Of a DNA stretch of 64,000 nucleotides, positions 32,755-40,679 are shown one piece after another (the stretch's first letter is position 1; the number at the start of each line of letters is the position of its first letter). The stretch comes from Deltaproteobacteria bacterium. GTDB lineage: Bacteria > Myxococcota_A > UBA9160 > PR03. The notes below the pieces were generated by a model. The model made no database searches, had not been told where the DNA came from, and saw only the letters and a list, made by a program, of their open reading frames with translations. The position numbers and the translations under genes were made by a program. Where the stretch lies: positions 154,198 to 218,197 of the forward strand of contig JAPSFT010000008.1 of assembly GCA_035063765.1 (NCBI GenBank). The letters are read 5' to 3'.

Positions 32755-33578
32755 CCAAGGCCGATACCCGTCGCTTTTTCGTGTACGGAACCGTATTGTT
32801 CACGCTTGCCTTCATCGGGCTCACGGTCGACTCGCACTGGACGGTCGTGCACCGGGAGCACGCGAAGGAGCTGGACGACGAGGTGCGGCGCGGGCTGCGG
32901 GTGTGGATGAAGTACAACTGCGAGAACTGCCACACGCTGCTCGGCGAGGGCGCCTACTTCGCCCCCGATCTGACCGAGATCGTCGAACAGCGCGGGGCGG
33001 CCTACCTCGCCGCCTTCCTCGAGGACCCGTCGAAGTTCTACTCGGAGGAGCGCCATGGCCGGCTGATGCCGACCCTCGGCCTTTCGAAGCAGGAGACCGG
33101 CGACGTGATCGCCTTCCTCGCCTGGGTCGGCGGGATCGACACCCAGGGCTGGCCGCCGCGGCCGATCCGGGTGACCGGCACGCCGGCGGGCCTGCCCGAC
33201 GCCGGTGCCGCGGTGGCCGCCGCGCCCGGCAGCGACCCGGGGAAGAGAACCTTCGCGGAGGCCGGCTGTGCCGCCTGCCATTCCCTCGAGCCCGGCGTCG
33301 AGCTCGTCGGCCCCTCGCTCGCGAGCGTGGCCGTGCACGCGGAGCAGCGCATCCACGACCCCGGGTACCGGGGCCAGGCGCGCGACGCGGAGGCGTACCT
33401 GCGCGAGTCGATCGCGGAGCCGAGCGTCTTCATCGCGCCACCCCGGGCCAAGCATGCGACACCGGAGGGGGTCTCCTACATGCCCTCCGTCTACTCCGCG
33501 ACCCTGAGCCCGCAGGCCACCGAGGACCTCGTCGCCTTCCTGCTGACCCTGCGCCGACCGGAGGAGGCCGCACGATGA
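32751..33578 (+). CDS. norC: NorC, cytochrome c subunit of NO reductase, with a second cytochrome c domain
   Basis: 275 residues, GTG 32751 after CGGAGGAG. The N-terminal 150 residues are ordinary NorC: one membrane anchor (FFVYGTVLFTLAFIGLTV) then KYNCENCHTLLGEGAYFAPDL with the haem site CENCH (codons 32929-32943). About 120 more residues follow with a second haem site CAACH (33267-33281) and a possible Met ligand in SYMPSVYS. Normal NorC is about 150 residues with one haem, so this is a dihaem form that may take electrons through an extra relay. Its stop overlaps norB (ATGA). Confidence 0.93.
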   Translation: MTKADTRRFFVYGTVLFTLAFIGLTVDSHWTVVHREHAKELDDEVRRGLRVWMKYNCENCHTLLGEGAYFAPDLTEIVEQRGAAYLAAFLEDPSKFYSEERHGRLMPTLGLSKQETGDVIAFLAWVGGIDTQGWPPRPIRVTGTPAGLPDAGAAVAAAPGSDPGKRTFAEAGCAACHSLEPGVELVGPSLASVAVHAEQRIHDPGYRGQARDAEAYLRESIAEPSVFIAPPRAKHATPEGVSYMPSVYSATLSPQATEDLVAFLLTLRRPEEAAR

Positions 33579-34942
33579 GCTTCACGACCCAGCGCATCGC
33601 CTATGCCTACTTCCTGGCCGCCGTCGTGCTGTTCGTCCTCCAGGTGACCTTCGGCCTGCTGACCCTCGCCAAGTACCTGGGGCCCGATCCGCTCCTCCAC
33701 GTGATGCACTTCGCCACCAGCAAGGAGATCCACACCAACCTGCTCCTGGTCTGGTGCCTCACCGGCTTCATGGGCGCCACCTACTACATCGTGCCCGAGG
33801 AGTCGCGCACCGAGATCTGGAGCCCGCGGCTCGCCTACGCGCAGCTCGCCCTCTGGCTCGCGATCGGGGTGGTGACGGTGGTCGGCTACCTGTTCGGCAT
33901 CACCGAGGGCCGCAAGCTCCTCGAGATGCCGTTCCCGCTGAAGCTCGGCGTGGTGGTCGTGATGGGGATGTTCCTGCTCAACATCCTGATGACGGTCCGC
34001 AAGGCCGGCCGCTGGACCACGACGGAGGCCGTGCTGATCGGGGGGCTCGCCTCGACGGCGTTGCTCTTCGTTCCGGCCCTGATCCACTTCGACCACTACA
34101 CGCTCGACCGCTACTACCGCTGGTGGGTGGTGCACCTGTGGGTCGAGGGCGTCTGGATGCTGATCCTGGCGGCCATCCTCGCCTATCTCCTGATCCGGCT
34201 CTCGGGTGCCGACCGCGAGGTGATGGAGAAGTGGCTCTACGTGATCGTCGGGCTCACCTTCATCTCCGGGATCCTGGGCACCGGGCACCACTACTACTGG
34301 ATCGGCGTGCCGGGGTACTGGCTGTGGGTCGGCGGCTTCTTCGGCGCGCTCGAGCCCCTCGCCCTGTTCGCGATGGCGGCCTACGCCTACAACACCTTCC
34401 GCCGCAGCGGCGTCGAGCACCCGAACGCCATTGCGCTGCACTGGACGGTCGGCTCGGCGATCTTCTCGGCGATCGGCGCCGGGATCCTGGGCCTGTCGCA
34501 CACCTGGCCGCAGGTGAATCGATGGACGCACGGGACCCACGTCACCACGATGCACGGCCACATGGCCTTCTTCGGCGCCTACGCGATGATCAACCTGGCG
34601 ATCTTCAGCTACGCCCTCCCGTACCTCACCGGCCGCAGCGAGGAGGAGGCCCAGACCCGGCTCGGGCTGTGGGCCTTCTGGCTGATGGTGGGCGGCATGT
34701 TCGGGATGACGATGGCGCTGGCGGCTGCCGGGATCTCGCAGACCTACCTCGAGCGGATCCTGGGCTTCGGCTACCTCGAGACCCAGCAGCTGATCCAGGT
34801 GCACTACCTGATGTGGCTCGGGACCGGCGTGATCTTCGCCGCCGGCGCCGGCTGCTTCCTGTGGAACTTCGTCTCCGCGGGCCTGCCGCGCCCCGTCGCG
34901 GCCGAGCGGCCGGCCAGTCTGGCCCGGTCCAGTGTCGTCTAG
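33575..34942 (+). CDS. norB: NorB, catalytic subunit of nitric oxide reductase
   Basis: 455 residues, ATG 33575. About twelve membrane helices. Metal ligands are conserved: His in [12 protein letters not shown] in [16 protein letters not shown], and the two late His in [16 protein letters not shown]; also [11 protein letters not shown] with the buried Glu. The Glu of HLWVEG (residue 191) is kept, but the residue after VW is Met (residue 195) where characterised denitrifier cNORs, from memory, carry a second Glu. It reduces 2 NO to N2O at a haem b3-FeB centre in the inner membrane. Overlaps norC and norQ. Confidence 0.95.
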   Translation: MSFTTQRIAYAYFLAAVVLFVLQVTFGLLTLAKYLGPDPLLHVMHFATSKEIHTNLLLVWCLTGFMGATYYIVPEESRTEIWSPRLAYAQLALWLAIGVVTVVGYLFGITEGRKLLEMPFPLKLGVVVVMGMFLLNILMTVRKAGRWTTTEAVLIGGLASTALLFVPALIHFDHYTLDRYYRWWVVHLWVEGVWMLILAAILAYLLIRLSGADREVMEKWLYVIVGLTFISGILGTGHHYYWIGVPGYWLWVGGFFGALEPLALFAMAAYAYNTFRRSGVEHPNAIALHWTVGSAIFSAIGAGILGLSHTWPQVNRWTHGTHVTTMHGHMAFFGAYAMINLAIFSYALPYLTGRSEEEAQTRLGLWAFWLMVGGMFGMTMALAAAGISQTYLERILGFGYLETQQLIQVHYLMWLGTGVIFAAGAGCFLWNFVSAGLPRPVAAERPASLARSSVV

Positions 34943-35750
34943 CCTGCACCGGGTCGAACACGCCGGAGCGGAGCCCTACTACCTTCCGGCGGGCGACGAG
35001 ATCGCGCTCTTCGAGGCGGCCCATGCCCACCGGCTCCCGGTGCTCCTGAAGGGACCGACCGGCTGCGGCAAGACGCGCTTCGTCCGCCACATGGCGTGGC
35101 GGCTCGGACGCCCGGTCGTCACCGTCGCCTGCCACGACGACCTCTCCGCGAGCGACCTGACCGGCCGCTGGCTCGTACGGGGCGGCGAGACCGTCTGGCA
35201 GGACGGCCCGCTCACCGCGGCCGCCCGGACGGGGGCGATCTGCTACCTCGACGAGGTGGTGGAGGCACGTCCGGACACGATCGTGGCGATCCACCCGCTC
35301 GGCGACGATCGCCGCATCCTGCCGATCGAGAAGACCGGCGAGGTCGTCGAGGCGCATCCCTCCTTCCAGCTCGTGGTCTCCTACAACCCCGGCTACCAGA
35401 GCCTCGCCAAGGACCTGAAGCCCTCCACCCGCCAGCGCTTCGTGGCGCTCGAGCTCGACTTCCCGCCGCCCGAGCGCGAGGCCGAGATCGTCCGACACGA
35501 GTCGGGCGTCGACGCCGCCACCGCCCGCGAGCTGGTGCGGCTCGGCGGGCGCGTGCGGCGGCTGCGCGAGCAGGGCCTCGTCGAGGGCGCGAGCACACGC
35601 CTCCTGGTGCACGCGGCGCGCCTGGTCGAACGGGGCGTCGACCCGCGGCGCGCCTGCGAGGTGGCCGTGGCGGCTCCGCTCTCCGAGGATCCGGACCTGC
35701 GGGCCGGCATCGCCGAGCTGATCCGAGCCACCTGGGCCGGCCGCGAGTAG
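34932..35750 (+). CDS. norQ: NorQ, MoxR-type AAA+ ATPase for NO-reductase assembly
   Basis: 272 residues from GTG 34932, overlapping norB by 11 bp. Walker A is [14 protein letters not shown] (about residue 40), Walker [15 protein letters not shown], sensor region [27 protein letters not shown], and a helical lid follows. NorQ works with the vWA protein NorD to insert the non-haem iron into NorB. Arrangement norC-norB-norQ-norD is the standard order. Confidence 0.95.
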   Translation: MSSSLHRVEHAGAEPYYLPAGDEIALFEAAHAHRLPVLLKGPTGCGKTRFVRHMAWRLGRPVVTVACHDDLSASDLTGRWLVRGGETVWQDGPLTAAARTGAICYLDEVVEARPDTIVAIHPLGDDRRILPIEKTGEVVEAHPSFQLVVSYNPGYQSLAKDLKPSTRQRFVALELDFPPPEREAEIVRHESGVDAATARELVRLGGRVRRLREQGLVEGASTRLLVHAARLVERGVDPRRACEVAVAAPLSEDPDLRAGIAELIRATWAGRE

Positions 35751-35764
35751 CCGGGGAGGGCGCG

Positions 35765-37759
35765 GTGGCCGAAGCCGAAGCCGTCCTGCTCGAGGCCGCC
35801 GAGCGCGCAACGGCCGCGATGCGAGCGCGCTGGGCGCGCGGGCGCGGGGCCGAGGCGTCCCGCGGCCTCGCGCTCGCGGCGATGCGCCGGTCGCTCCAGG
35901 TGCTGGTCGGTGCCTGCTTCGGAATCGAGCCGCCGCTCGTCGCGACCGACGCGCCGCCCCCGCCCGGAGTGCTGGCGCGCCGTCTCGGAGGATTGGCGCC
36001 CTGGCGCCGGCGGCCCGCTGCGCCCGCCTTCACCGACGGCGTGCGCATCCACCTGCCGCGCGTGGTCACGCTCGAGCACGGTGAGGCGCACGCGCGCGCG
36101 CTGCTGCGCGCGACGGCCCTCGGACTCGCCGGCCGGATCGTCCGCGGCTCGCCGTCCTGGTGCCCGCGCGAGCCGCTCGCGCGCGATCTCTTCTGGATCG
36201 CCGACGGAGCGGCCTGCGAGCGCTGGCTCGCCGCGGAGCTGCCCGGGCTCGCCCCCGAGCTCTCGCGGCTCCGCCGCTCGGCCCTCGCCGCGCGGCCCGC
36301 ATGGAACGAGCTCCGGCCGGCCGAGTGCCGGGTCGAGGCCTTCGCCCGGAGCCTCCTGCAGGGTGACGTCTCCGTGCTCGGTGGAGCGGTCGCCCCGGCC
36401 TCCCTCGCCGGCTGGGCAAAGGAGCGGGCGGCGCGCGAGCCCGGGGCCGCGCGCTACCGCGGCCTGGCGCCGGTGGCGCACTGGGGCAGCGCGCGTCCCG
36501 AGCTCGCTGCGGATCCGGCGAGGCGCGACACGGCAACGCTCTCGGGGGTCGACGGAGATCGTCTCGGCCGGCCCCCCAGCCAGCGCCTCGAACGGCGCAT
36601 CGAGCCCCGCCTCGAGGAGGACCGCGAGGACGGCGCCTCCCCGATCCTGCTCGCCTCCGAAGACGGTCACCTGGCCGTCCAGGATCCGGCCGGCCTGCGC
36701 CGCCCGCGCGACCGGGACCGCGAGGCGGCCGAGCTCGAGACCCTCGCCGGGGAGCTCGCGCGCCTGCCCGAGCTGGCGCGGGTGCGCGAGCCCGGCCCGG
36801 TCGCCGAGATCCTGGCCGACGACGAAGCAACGCCCGCCACCGGGGCCGGTGCGGCCGAGCGGCCGCCCGATGGCATCGTCTACCCCGAATGGGACTGGCG
36901 GGCCCGCGCCTACCGGCCCGCGTACTGCGTCGTGCGCGAAGCGGCAGCGCCCGACGGCGACCCGGCCTGGATCGAGGCGGCCCGGCGCGAGCACGCGGCC
37001 CTCTTCGTGCGGGTCCGGCGCCTGTTCGACGCGCTGCGCCCGCGCCGCGAGCGCCAGCGCCGCCGGCTCGACGGCGACGATCTCGACCTCGACGCCGTCG
37101 TCGCCGATCACGCCGACCGCCGCGCCGGCCTGGCCGGATCCGATCGCCTCTACACGGCACAGCATCCGAACCGGCGCGACGTCGCGGTCTCCTTCCTGGT
37201 CGACGCGAGCGGCTCCACCGAAAGCCGCCTCGCCGGTGGGCGCAGCGTGCTCGAGGTCGCGCAGGCGGCCACGCTCGTGCTCGGCGAGGCGCTTCGCGTG
37301 CTCGGCGACCGCCACGCGATCCACGCCTTCTCGGGCGCGGGGGCCCGCGGCGTCCGCGTGCTGCGGATCAAGGGCTTCGGCGAGGAGCCGGGCGTCGCGG
37401 CGCTGCGCATCGCCGGCCTCGCGCCGGACCGCTTCACGAGGCTCGGCGCCCCGCTGCGCCACCTCAGCGCCGCGCTGGCGGGCGAGGGCGTGCGCCGCCG
37501 GCTCCTGCTGCTGCTCTCCGATGGCAAGCCGAACGACGAGGACGAGTACGAGGGCCGCTATGGGGTCGAGGACACGCGCCAGGCCGTCGTCGAGGCGCGC
37601 GCGCTCGGCATCGACGTCTTCTGCCTCACCATCGACCGGGACGGCTCGAGCTACCTGCCGCGCATGTTCGGGCCCCGGGGCTACGCGGTGCTCTCCGACG
37701 TCCGCCAGCTCCCGGAGCGGCTCGTGGACCTGTACCGGCGCCTCACCGTGCGCGTGTGA
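35765..37759 (+). CDS. norD: NorD, von Willebrand A protein for NO-reductase activation
   Basis: 664 residues from GTG 35765. The C-terminal 220 residues are a vWA domain with the MIDAS motif FLVDASGSTESRL, a later Thr/Ser-bearing region (DRFTRLGAPLRHL) and LLLLLSDGKPNDEDEYEGRYGVEDTRQAV, the strongest NorD signature. The N-terminal part is helical and Arg-rich, with a linker full of Glu/Asp. It partners NorQ. Its final codons overlap the start of an rRNA methyltransferase gene (GTGTGA), so the operon continues past the nor genes. Confidence 0.93.
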   Translation: MAEAEAVLLEAAERATAAMRARWARGRGAEASRGLALAAMRRSLQVLVGACFGIEPPLVATDAPPPPGVLARRLGGLAPWRRRPAAPAFTDGVRIHLPRVVTLEHGEAHARALLRATALGLAGRIVRGSPSWCPREPLARDLFWIADGAACERWLAAELPGLAPELSRLRRSALAARPAWNELRPAECRVEAFARSLLQGDVSVLGGAVAPASLAGWAKERAAREPGAARYRGLAPVAHWGSARPELAADPARRDTATLSGVDGDRLGRPPSQRLERRIEPRLEEDREDGASPILLASEDGHLAVQDPAGLRRPRDRDREAAELETLAGELARLPELARVREPGPVAEILADDEATPATGAGAAERPPDGIVYPEWDWRARAYRPAYCVVREAAAPDGDPAWIEAARREHAALFVRVRRLFDALRPRRERQRRRLDGDDLDLDAVVADHADRRAGLAGSDRLYTAQHPNRRDVAVSFLVDASGSTESRLAGGRSVLEVAQAATLVLGEALRVLGDRHAIHAFSGAGARGVRVLRIKGFGEEPGVAALRIAGLAPDRFTRLGAPLRHLSAALAGEGVRRRLLLLLSDGKPNDEDEYEGRYGVEDTRQAVVEARALGIDVFCLTIDRDGSSYLPRMFGPRGYAVLSDVRQLPERLVDLYRRLTVRV

Positions 37760-38973
37760 CCGGGCCGCCCGCCGTCGAGCTCGTGATCGAGTCGCTGGCG
37801 GCCGGCGGCGACGGGGTCGGTCGCGCGCCGGACGGGCGCGTCGTGTTCGTGCCGCTCGCCGCGCCCGGCGATCGCGTGCGGGTGCGTCTCGTCGAGGAAA
37901 GGCCCCGCTTCGCGCGCGGCGAGATCGAGGCGCTGCTCGCGCCCGGGCCCGGGCGCGTCGAGCCGCGCTGCCCCGTGTTCGGGGTCTGCGGCGGCTGCGC
38001 GTGGCAGCACCTCGCCTACGCGGCGCAGGTCGAGGCGAAGCACGCGATCGTGCGCGCCGCGTTCGAGCGCATCGCCGGCCTCGCGGAGCTGCCGCCGCTC
38101 GGCTTCACCCCCTCGCCGGCGCCCTACGGATACCGCGGGCGGGCGCGGGTCCGCGTCGAGCGCGGCGCGGTCGGGTTCCGGCGCCGGCGCTCGCACGCGC
38201 TGTGCGCCGTCACGGGCTGTCCGCTGCTCGCGCCGCCGCTCGGCGCGGCGCTCGCCGCGCTGGCCGCGGCGCCGCCGAAGCCGGCCGGGGACTGGGAGCT
38301 CGCGCTCGGCGAGGGCGGCGCCGTGCGCGCGGCGCCGCTCGCCGCTCGCCCCGGAGCCCTGGCCGGCGAGCGCCTCGCGCTGCGCGCCGGAAGCGAGCGC
38401 CTCGAGCTCTCGCCGGGCGTCTTCGCGCAGGCCAACGCGCTCCTCCTCGACGCGCTCGCGGGAGCGGTGCTCGGCGCCGCGGGCGCGGGGGCTTCGGCGC
38501 TCGAGCTCTACGCGGGGGCCGGCTTCTTCACCCTCGGGCTCGCCCGCCGCTTCGAGCGCGTCGTCGCGCTGGAGTCGGATCCGGCGGCGGCGCGCGACCT
38601 CGCGCGCAACGCCGCGGCCGCGGCCGGCGGCGGCCCGCGGCGCGTGCGCGTCGTCGAGGCCCGGGTCGAGCCGTGGCTCGCGGCCGGTGAGGCGCTCGCC
38701 CTCGCACCCGAGGTCGTGGTCCTCGATCCGCCGCGGGGCGGGGTCGGACCTGCCGCCGCCGAGGCCCTCGCCCGGCTTTCGGCCCGCCGGCTCGTGCACC
38801 TTTCCTGCGACCCCGCAACCCTCGCCCGCGACGTGGCCGTCCTCGCCGAGCGCGGCTGGCGGCTCGCCTCGCTGCACGGCTTCGATCTCTTTCCGCAGAC
38901 GCCGCACGTCGAGACCTTGGCGGTCCTCGTGCCCCCAGGTGCTACGCTGGCCTCGTCTCCTGCCCCTCCGTAG
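37756..38973 (+). CDS. RlmD/RumA-type rRNA uracil-5-methyltransferase
   Basis: 405 residues, GTG 37756. An N-terminal TRAM domain (residues 8-60) is followed by a cysteine cluster for a 4Fe-4S centre (CPVFGVCGGC plus the Cys in HALCAVTGCPLL) and a Rossmann methyltransferase: ALELYAGAGFFTLGLARRF (AdoMet site), VVVLDPPRGGVG and the catalytic Cys in LVHLSCDPATLARDV. These enzymes put a methyl group on a uracil of 23S rRNA (or tRNA) using AdoMet. The start is translationally coupled to norD, an unexpected partner. Which uracil is modified cannot be told. Confidence 0.92.
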   Translation: MTGPPAVELVIESLAAGGDGVGRAPDGRVVFVPLAAPGDRVRVRLVEERPRFARGEIEALLAPGPGRVEPRCPVFGVCGGCAWQHLAYAAQVEAKHAIVRAAFERIAGLAELPPLGFTPSPAPYGYRGRARVRVERGAVGFRRRRSHALCAVTGCPLLAPPLGAALAALAAAPPKPAGDWELALGEGGAVRAAPLAARPGALAGERLALRAGSERLELSPGVFAQANALLLDALAGAVLGAAGAGASALELYAGAGFFTLGLARRFERVVALESDPAAARDLARNAAAAAGGGPRRVRVVEARVEPWLAAGEALALAPEVVVLDPPRGGVGPAAAEALARLSARRLVHLSCDPATLARDVAVLAERGWRLASLHGFDLFPQTPHVETLAVLVPPGATLASSPAPP

Positions 38974-39005
38974 CGCTGCGACCTCCGGCGGCAGAGGCTC
39001 GAACG

Positions 39006-39638
39006 GTGGCTGCGTCGTCGCCCGCGGAATCGTCCTTCGTCCTCTACGTGGAAGGCCCCCGGGATCGTGGTCTGCTCGAGGCATGGGCCTTCGGGGTCGC
39101 GCCGCCGCTCGCGCGGGCGCTGCCCGCGGTCACCGTGATCCTGGGCGGCTGCCAGCCGCTGCGCGCCGCCGAGCACTTCCGCGGGGTGCGCGCCCGCCGC
39201 CGCCAGGCGCGCGCCCTCTGCGTCCTCGACCGCGACATCGAGCAGCGCCCGCCGCCCGAGCGCGCCCGCGAGCCGGGCCTCGAGTTCTTCACCTGGAGCC
39301 GGCGCCACATCGAGAGCTACCTGCTGGTGCCCGAGGCGATCTGCCGCGTGGCCCGCGTGACGCCCGAGGAGCCGCGCGTCGCGCGCTGGTTCGAGCGCGC
39401 GCTGCCGGCGCCCGACGACGAGCAGGCCTTCGCGGAGCTCGACGCGAAGGGACTCTTCGCGCACCACGGTGCCCTCCAGCAGCTCCTCGGCCGGCCCGTG
39501 CGGCCGGCCCAGGTCGCGCGCGCGATGCGCCGCGAGGAGCTGCACCCCGACGTGGGCGCGCTGCTCGAGCGGCTGCGCGCGATCCTGGGCCTCCGCGAGC
39601 CGGCGAGCGCCGTGCGCCGCCCGCTGCGCCCGGTGTAG
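39006..39638 (+). CDS. TOPRIM/DUF4435-like protein
   Basis: 210 residues, GTG 39006. The N-terminus reads FVLYVEGPRDRGLLEAWA, with the acidic Glu of a TOPRIM-like fold; VTVILGGCQPLRAAEHFRG and ARALCVLDRDIEQ supply the second acidic cluster, then EFFTWSRRHIESYLLVPEAI as in DUF4435/OLD-type nucleases. The Arg-rich C-terminal half is helical. Related domains occur in phage-defence ATPase systems as the nuclease part, but no ATPase gene is adjacent. 32 bp after the methyltransferase gene and possibly in the same transcript. Confidence 0.7.
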   Translation: MAASSPAESSFVLYVEGPRDRGLLEAWAFGVAPPLARALPAVTVILGGCQPLRAAEHFRGVRARRRQARALCVLDRDIEQRPPPERAREPGLEFFTWSRRHIESYLLVPEAICRVARVTPEEPRVARWFERALPAPDDEQAFAELDAKGLFAHHGALQQLLGRPVRPAQVARAMRREELHPDVGALLERLRAILGLREPASAVRRPLRPV

Positions 39639-39654
39639 CGCCGCCGTGCGCGCG

Positions 39655-40659
39655 ATGCGGCTCGGGCGCGCGGCTCCGATCGAGACCGGGCCGCTCGTGC
39701 TCGCCGACCTCGAGCCGCCCGAGCCCGGCCCGGACGAGCTGCTCGTGCGGGTCGAGGTGTGCGGCGTCTGCCGCACCGACCTGCACGTCGTCGAGGGCGA
39801 TCTCCCGGCGCGGCGCGCGAGCGTGACCCCGGGCCACCAGGCCGTCGGGAGGGTCGAGCGTCTGGGGCCGGGCGTCATGGCGCCCGGGGTCGGGGCGCGC
39901 GTCGGGGTCGCCTGGCTCCACCGTGCGTGCGGCGCCTGCCGCTTCTGCGCGCGCGGCGACGAGAACCTGTGCCTCGAGCCTCGCTTCACGGGCTGGGACG
40001 TGGACGGGGGCTACGCCGAGCTCGTGGTCGCCCCCGCGGCCTTCGTCTACGAGCTGCCCGAGACGCTACCGGCTGCGCAGGCAGCTCCGCTCCTGTGCGC
40101 GGGCATCATCGGCTACCGCGCATTCCGGCGCTCCCGGGCGGGACCGGGCGCGCGCCTCGGGCTCTTCGGCTTCGGCGCGTCGGCGCACATCACGATCCAG
40201 GTGGCGCGCCATGCCGGCTGCGAGGTGTACGTCTTCAGCCGCGGCGGCCCCGACGACCCGCGGGCGGCGCTCGCCCGCCAGCTCGGGGCGAGCTGGGTCG
40301 GCGACTCCTTCGCCGCGCCCCCGGCGCCGCTCGACGCCGCGATCCTGTTCGCGCCGGCCGGCGGGCTCGTGCCGGCGGCGCTCGAGCGGCTCGATCGCGG
40401 TGGCACCCTGGCGGTCGCCGGGATCCATCTCTCCGACGTCCCCGTGCTCGACTACCAGCGGCACCTCTTCCAGGAGCGCACGCTCACCTCCGTCACCGCC
40501 AACACGCGCGCCGACGGCCGCGCCCTGCTGCGCCTCGCCGCCGAGGTCCCGATCCGCACCCACGTGCACAGCTACCCGCTCGCGGCCGCGAACCAGGCGC
40601 TGGCAGACCTGAAGCACGATCGCATCCGCGGCGCCGCCGTCCTCGAAACGGGGATCTGA
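39655..40659 (+). CDS. Zinc-dependent alcohol dehydrogenase
   Basis: 334 residues from ATG 39655 (GTG 39646 adds three codons). Catalytic zinc ligands appear in EVCGVCRTDLH and PGHQAVGRV, the structural zinc in RACGACRFCARGDENLC (four Cys), and the cofactor domain has LGLFGFGASAHITIQVA. The coenzyme motif is GFGASA, consistent with the AdhA/AdhP group. The PGHQAVG form with a long ACGACRFC lobe is typical of propanol-preferring enzymes. Substrate uncertain. Convergent with the large propeller gene, 20 bp between stops. Confidence 0.93.
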   Translation: MRLGRAAPIETGPLVLADLEPPEPGPDELLVRVEVCGVCRTDLHVVEGDLPARRASVTPGHQAVGRVERLGPGVMAPGVGARVGVAWLHRACGACRFCARGDENLCLEPRFTGWDVDGGYAELVVAPAAFVYELPETLPAAQAAPLLCAGIIGYRAFRRSRAGPGARLGLFGFGASAHITIQVARHAGCEVYVFSRGGPDDPRAALARQLGASWVGDSFAAPPAPLDAAILFAPAGGLVPAALERLDRGGTLAVAGIHLSDVPVLDYQRHLFQERTLTSVTANTRADGRALLRLAAEVPIRTHVHSYPLAAANQALADLKHDRIRGAAVLETGI

Positions 40660-40679
40660 AGCGGCGCGGTCCTCCCGGC

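Noticed and set aside
39646..39654. GTG 39646 as start of the alcohol dehydrogenase
   Set aside because: It only adds three residues and has no better ribosome site than ATG 39655; not decided by sequence, ATG preferred.
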